Part shown: in pieces, positions 18,740 through 22,091 of the stretch
How positions within the stretch are numbered: position 1 is the first letter of the stretch
Layout of the letters: the number at the start of each line of letters is the position of its first letter
Assembly: GCA_003427395.1 (NCBI GenBank)
Contig: BFEA01000659.1
Coordinates: 56,592 to 78,682 of the forward strand
DNA: 22,091 nt
From: Chara braunii
Taxonomy: Eukaryota > Streptophyta > Charophyceae > Charales > Characeae
Direction of reading: 5' to 3'
Translations under genes and position numbers: made by a program
The notes under the pieces: generated by a model
What the model was told of the DNA's origin: nothing
Databases searched by the model: none
The model's input: only the letters and a program-made list of their open reading frames with translations

Positions 18740-18774
18740 TGTGTGTGTGTGTGTGTGTGTTTGTGAGTGTGTGA
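18740..18774. repeat. (TG)n microsatellite at the ORF1 5' end
   Basis: About ten TG units and a degenerate continuation. On the sense strand of LINE C it would encode alternating His and Thr upstream of the conserved ORF1 part. Confidence 0.9.
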
Positions 18775-18800
18775 GAATCCGGGGCACTATCTAGTTTTTA

Positions 18801-19710
18801 AGGTCGTCCTCAAGTTTCTTTTTTTTTCTTTTTTTTTTTCTCATATAGATTTCGTGACGGTGTGTGTCCTCGGTGATCCAGTGTTGGAAAGGAGGGAGGG
18901 GATGGGACAGTCGAGCTGGTGTAAGAGGGGAAAGGGGGGGGAGAGGGGAGGGAGCCGATTCAGTGTTTTCTTTTTTTTGTTTTCCCTCGACAGTGAGTGG
19001 TAGGTGGTAGTGGGGGAGGAGAGTGTGTTATGCTCCCCTTTCAGCGGAGTGTGTTTACTTAATGGTGAGGAATAGTGACGTGGAGGTTAGATCTTGTGAG
19101 AAAATCGTGCAGGGGGCAGTTTGAGTGGGGGAGCTTGAGTGGGGTGGGCATGTGTTTGTTGTGTTGTGGGTGTGATGTGGGTGAGTGGGGTTTTGAGGGG
19201 AGACACGTGCGTGTTGGATGCAGGGTACAAGCTGGAACAGTAGGGCTGACGGGGCGACGAGGTGGGGTCTTGTGTTGCGAGATTCGTGGTGTTTGTCAGG
19301 CGAGAGAAGCAGGTTGGGGGGGGCTACCGTGTTGCACCGTCTAGGATGGGCTGTGGGTGTGCGGGGATCGTTGGAGATGGGGTGGGGGGCTGGAGTCGTG
19401 AGAGCAGAGGGAGGGGGGAGAGACGGAGTGTGTGTGAGTGCAGCAGAGGTGGGAAAAAATGAGGCGCTGTCAGCAGGAGATGGGTTGTGGGATGATGTGA
19501 CCTTACGGGGAGCTTTATCCGGCTGTTGTTGCCGTGGCGAGGAGGGGGGTGGGGAATACGGTGTGATAGGGCTTGGATCAGGGCGGGTAGGGGAGGCTAG
19601 CTGTGAGAGGCGGATCTTGATGCTACTTGAGTGGGTGTGTGTGCGGCTGGGATATACAGGGCCCGTGTGGTGTACTGCTTGTGCCTGAGGGCGGGCTGTG
19701 GGCCGCCGGG
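18801..19710 (-). other. presumed 5' leader of LINE C; no ORF; strongly G-rich plus strand
   Basis: The plus strand is G- and T-rich and C-poor throughout, so the LINE sense strand is C- and A-rich. Short ORFs here consist of Gly/Arg/Val codons and have no motif. A long, biased leader upstream of ORF1 fits a LINE 5' UTR with an internal promoter, but no promoter motif is identifiable. Confidence 0.5.
18926..18952 (+). other. potential G-quadruplex
   Basis: At least four runs of three or more G with loops of 1-3 bases (agggg aaa gggggggg aga gggg a ggg). It lies in the LINE C leader on the antisense strand. Confidence 0.7.
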
Positions 19711-19714
19711 AGTG

Positions 19715-19745
19715 GGTTAGTATAGAGGAGTAGGTTAGTATAGAG
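19715..19745 (+). repeat. 13-bp direct repeat at a composition boundary
   Basis: ggttagtatagag occurs at 19715-19727 and 19733-19745. It marks the change from G-rich leader to ordinary composition, so it may lie at the LINE C 5' junction. Confidence 0.75.
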
Positions 19746-19961
19746 TTGTGTCCTATTATGAGAGAGCTAAAAGATGAATTAACATAGTTGACAGATAAAG
19801 CTGATAACTTTCTCGGAGGACCTAGAAATTAGGCCGGCCAGAGTGAAAGGCCTTTCGAGTTTCAGGGTCAAAGGCCTGGGCCAAGAAAGGCCAAGTCGGT
19901 CAGTCTCACAGAAGCCACAATCGGGTACCCTAGGGGTCAAGTCCAACAGGCACCCAGCGAA

Positions 19962-20139
19962 CAGTCACATCCCAGGGGCGAAAATCACGCCTCATAATGA
20001 AAAGTCATATTGGAAAGTCACATCCCACGGGCAAAGGACACTTTCACAGGCAAAAGTTTGTGTCCTAGAGGCAGGAGTCACAAACCACAGTCAAAAGCCA
20101 TGTGCCACAATCGAAAAGTTGTGACTCACAGGCCCAAGC
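19962..20139 (+). repeat. degenerate ~20-bp tandem repeats
   Basis: About nine units of 13-23 bases, each close to gtcacatcccacaggcaaaa: a TCAC or similar start, a CC core, an AGGC or GGGC, and an A-run. Units are diverged by substitutions. Confidence 0.7.
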
Positions 20140-20267
20140 AGCAGCACACCAATGAAAATTAGGGAAAGGTACCAGGCCCTGACATTTGGAAACAAACAGG
20201 CCGTGGGGATGTGGTACCGAAACCAAGTCAAAGCAGAGGCTGGCACGAGTTGAAGTCCGGTCCAAAG

Positions 20268-20277
20268 CAATATAAGG
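20268..20277 (+). promoter_or_regulatory. TATA box candidate
   Basis: caatataagg lies about 130 bases after the tandem repeats and is followed by actgggcagc, similar to the tgggcagc after the TATA-like box of the gypsy LTR. Confidence 0.5.
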
Positions 20278-20407
20278 ACTGGGCAGCCTCCTCATTCGGC
20301 AGATTGCTCATTCGCATGAAGTGTGGAAGTGTTGGTGCACTTGTGCGCTATTGTGAGGGGCAAAGCGCTGAGCCAGGGAGCTGCTCTAGTTGAGGGAGAG
20401 AGAGGGA

Positions 20408-20455
20408 GCAGCCATAGCTGCCCAGCGCTGGCAGAGGGAAGGCAGCCATAGCTGC
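20408..20455 (+). repeat. 34-bp tandem duplication with near-palindromic core
   Basis: gcagccatagctgc at 20408-20421 and 20442-20455; the core itself is gcagc-cata-gctgc. Confidence 0.85.
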
Positions 20456-20619
20456 GCCAGTGCTTAGTAGTTAGTAGTAGACCTCAGAGGGGTTAGTAGA
20501 GTTAGGAGTGGGTGTATTCAGAGTTGGTCCTTGAGTAGTAGAAGGTGTGAGTGCATGCAAGTAGGCTTTCCGTGGTGATGATGTCTTGGGCTATGGTTAC
20601 TTACTCGCTCCTTCCTAGC

Positions 20620-20635
20620 CACGCCCGAGGGCGTG
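20620..20635. repeat. 7-bp perfect hairpin
   Basis: cacgccc, ga, gggcgtg. Confidence 0.85.
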
Positions 20636-20760
20636 ACTTCCTTGCTCGGTTTCCGGTCCAGGTTCAAAAGAAATGGTGCGGAAAAATCGATTTCGACGTG
20701 GTGAGGCTCTGCATGTGGAAGGTCCCCGTAGGGCGCTGAGGTAACCGGGCGCGAAATTAG

Positions 20761-21144
20761 CACAAAATAGCGCTAACCTTGGGCGCTAGCGTCTTCGGAT
20801 AGGAATGTTGTTAAAATGTGCAAGACAGGAAATTCCACTAGACAGGAATACACCACGGACATTGCATGTGTATTGACAATGCTGCATTGAACTTCTGGAC
20901 ATGTGTGGCTGGGTTTGTGTGGTGACAGGGGTTTGAACACGCCTGCTTTATGGGGTCCGAAAGTGGGCAACAGCTGGCGGACAACAGGAGATATTGAGCC
21001 TGGCTGGACATCGTATGGTGCTCATTCACTCGTTGCCTACTCCTGCAATTGAAATAATCCGACTCCTTTTTCATGATTCTTTGGAGTTCTTGTAGACTCG
21101 AGTCAAAAGCATTTTTGGGGAAAAGATGTATGCAAAATCGTTGG
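20761..21144. other. no gene; left copy of a direct repeat
   Basis: No coding signal. ctggcggacaacagga (20975-20990) and tttttcatga with following sequence (21067-21118) recur at 21329-21344 and 21347-21410, in the same order and orientation. The right copy lacks about 75 bases between the two blocks. Confidence 0.65.
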
Positions 21145-21325
21145 CACTCTAGGGGCGAGGTCCCACTATCAAAGAGGATTGGATTAAGCGCCTGAATCTG
21201 GACGCGTTTTATGCAGAGATGAAGAAAAGCAGTTCAATTTCTATCTTGTGCACCTTTTCACAATCAAGTCCAGATTCAGGCATCCAGTCCAATCCTCTTT
21301 GCTAGTGGGACCTCGCCCTAGGTGA
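21145..21325. repeat. MITE-like inverted repeat with ~55-bp arms
   Basis: The left arm (ctaggggcgaggtcccacta..., about 21149-21204) is matched by the reverse complement of the right arm (about 21268-21321, ending tagtgggacctcgccctag). Differences are one missing G, one transversion and about five transitions. The loop is roughly 60 bases. No clear target-site duplication; no ORF. Confidence 0.88.
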
Positions 21326-21416
21326 CATCTGGTGGACAACAGGAATTTTTTCATGACTTCTTGCAAGTTCTTTTCGACTTATTCTGTTTGGCATTTCAAA
21401 GTATTTTTGGCATACA

Positions 21417-21502
21417 TGCGGTGCATTGCGAGGCGCTGTACTGCGCACGTGCGCCGCACCGCGCATCCCGCACGACGCGCGCGCACTGCATGCGGCGCAC
21501 CT
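21417..21502. other. CpG/GpC-rich alternating segment
   Basis: Dense gcgc, cgcg and gtgcgc units with inverted-repeat words (gcatgcggtgc; gcactgcatgc). Alternating purine-pyrimidine tracts of this kind can adopt Z-form. The high CpG contrasts with the surrounding AT-rich DNA. Confidence 0.5.
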
Positions 21503-21518
21503 CCAAAAATGGGGGTCG

Positions 21519-21536
21519 AAAAAAAAAAAAAAAAAA
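21519..21536. repeat. poly(A) run of 18
   Basis: Uninterrupted A tract; the neighbouring sequence shows no retrogene or SINE body that I recognise. Confidence 0.95.
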
Positions 21537-21741
21537 GTTGTGAGGGGCGGTAGTAGACCCAGCCCCCTGCTCGCGTAAAATAAGAAACGGGCAGCCAATT
21601 TTTTTTTGGAGGCCACGCATTGGCCTGAAAGCTTTTAGTAACCTGTAGTCCGCGTAACACTGTGTGTGTATGGTAGGGTTCTTGCAGGCCAGATTCAGTC
21701 ATGATGAGGGTCGCGATCTCTCAACATTTTACTTCTGAAGT

Positions 21742-21841
21742 AGAAAATGACCGAACTGACAGCCGTTTTTCCTGGAGTTTTATTTTTTTTAATTAATTAA
21801 AAAAAAAACGTAAAGGAAGAAAATCAGCGGAACTGACAGCC
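21742..21841 (+). repeat. ~23-bp direct repeat flanking an AT palindrome
   Basis: agaaaatgaccgaactgacagcc (21742-21764) recurs, with a few changes, at 21818-21841. Between them is a T-run, ttaattaattaa, A-run palindrome (about 21777-21808). Confidence 0.75.
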
Positions 21842-21875
21842 ACTGCCTTCTTTGAAAGGGTGACGTCCTCGAGAC

Positions 21876-22054
21876 ATCATGGGCCTCGCCACACAGCACA
21901 CAAAACGAAAACGAAATGAGTGCATCTGCCCACGAAAGATGGCAAAATACACTCGTTACTATTTATAGCAAACCGATGAACCTGGCCATTCTCTGCAGAA
22001 AGATGCAATCGTTTCGTTTTTTGTTTCGTGTGTCGTACGGCGACGCCCCATGAT
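21876..22054. repeat. second MITE-like inverted repeat, ~80-bp imperfect arms
   Basis: The left arm starts atcatgggcctcgcc and the right arm ends cgacgccccatgat. Complementarity continues inward with mismatches through a cacac/gtgtg word, an acgaaa-rich block and tgcatc/gatgca, for roughly 80 bases on each side of a centre near 21965. No ORF. Confidence 0.75.
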
Positions 22055-22091
22055 TGATTGGCCAGGCCCAGGGAGTTCATTTCAAAAAAAA

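Larger units (their letters stand above)
15852..18797 (-). pseudogene. LINE C ORF1: long nucleic-acid-binding protein with CCHC-like zinc knuckle
   Basis: ORF1 proteins bind the element RNA into particles. N-terminal coding signal runs from about 18630, with a region of DUF4283-like character (an I-V-V-F-K-D-A-D-Q-A segment, then F-W-V-Q-F-D-N-I-P-P). A knuckle C-x2-C-x4-H-x6-C lies at 17849-17896; its last spacing is 6, not the usual 4. The middle (about 18180-17760) is shifted by one base relative to both ends, so two compensating indels exist. After TAG at 17424 and TAA at 17337 the same frame continues into an uninterrupted stretch to 15852, so the original ORF was probably about 930 codons. 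No ATG precedes the homologous N-terminus in frame back to TAA 18798-18800; a (TG)n tract encodes His-Thr repeats there. The start is unresolved. Confidence 0.8.
13885..19710 (-). mobile_element. LINE C, L1-like non-LTR retrotransposon, 3' truncated
   Basis: Sense order on the minus strand: C-rich presumed leader (19710-18800), ORF1 with a zinc knuckle (about 18797-15852), 4-base spacer, and ORF2 with endonuclease and the beginning of RT (15847-13885). The copy lacks most of RT, the C-terminal zinc finger, the 3' UTR and the tail, which is unusual because LINE insertion normally truncates 5' ends. The 5' boundary is inferred from a composition change near 19700-19740. Later deletion or rearrangement at 13885 is the simplest explanation. 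Confidence 0.85.
19750..20760 (+). other. no gene; LTR- or promoter-like segment
   Basis: The segment carries, in order, degenerate short tandem repeats (19962-20139), a TATA box (20268), a cagccatagctgc duplication (20408-20455) and T/AG-rich leader-like sequence. The order resembles U3-R-U5 of an LTR, and the aggtaccaggcc word is shared with the LTR at 3668-6227. I could not find TG...CA ends, a primer-binding site or a polypurine tract, so solo LTR, non-autonomous element or promoter remain open. Confidence 0.4.

Noticed and set aside
19218-19688. 156-codon open frame, Gly/Arg/Val-rich
   Set aside because: A product of the G-rich composition; no motif, and antisense to the presumed LINE leader.
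20640-20690. Pol III B-box-like ggttcaaaag, possible SINE or tRNA
   Set aside because: No A box at the right distance and no cloverleaf.

Overview
The window looks like heterochromatic, repeat-dense nuclear DNA from a streptophyte: a land plant or, as I would guess from general character, a charophyte alga. I see no host gene, rRNA, tRNA or CRISPR. The support is a Ty3/gypsy chromovirus with a plant-type initiator-Met primer-binding site, L1-type LINEs with APE endonucleases, abundant microsatellites and foldback repeats, and decay dominated by premature stops that single C-to-T or G-to-A changes could explain. The species call is a guess; the repeat classes are read from sequence.

Layout. 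1-3656 (+) is the 3' part of a chromovirus pol: protease, reverse transcriptase (RT), RNase H, integrase and chromodomain. It is broken by four in-frame stops, one 22-bp frameshifting duplication and a mutated RT active site. It is followed by a polypurine tract and a long (about 2.56 kb) LTR with its own TATA-like promoter and internal repeats. The LTR is followed by a primer-binding site (6231) and a leader hairpin, so a second internal region once began here, as in a tandem or LTR-sharing array. 6301-10605 (-) is LINE sequence: a LINE ORF2 (element A, endonuclease to C-terminal zinc finger) ending in an (ATTG)n tract, fused at about 9978 to the RT domain of a different LINE (element B). 10606-13880 has no recognisable gene; it holds two TCCGGA-rich repeat clusters, an N gap, hairpins and a (GA)n tract.

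13885 to about 19710 (-) is a third LINE (element C): a G-rich (C-rich in sense) presumed 5' leader, an ORF1 of unusual length (about 930 codons) with a CCHC-like knuckle in the middle and a 460-475 residue uninterrupted C-terminal half, then ORF2 starting 4 nt after the ORF1 stop. ORF2 has a readable endonuclease and RT start, but is cut off inside the RT just after the first catalytic aspartate. 19740-22091 has no gene. It contains an LTR- or promoter-like segment (about 20-bp degenerate tandem repeats, then a TATA box, then a 34-bp tandem duplication), direct repeats and two long inverted-repeat (MITE- or foldback-like) elements.

How the parts relate: nothing here works as a host pathway. 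The window is a record of insertion, template switching or recombination, and decay. The most unusual items are the LTR-PBS tandem junction with its leader hairpin, the A/B LINE chimera, and the long, well-preserved ORF1 of element C, whose C-terminal half I cannot assign to any family.
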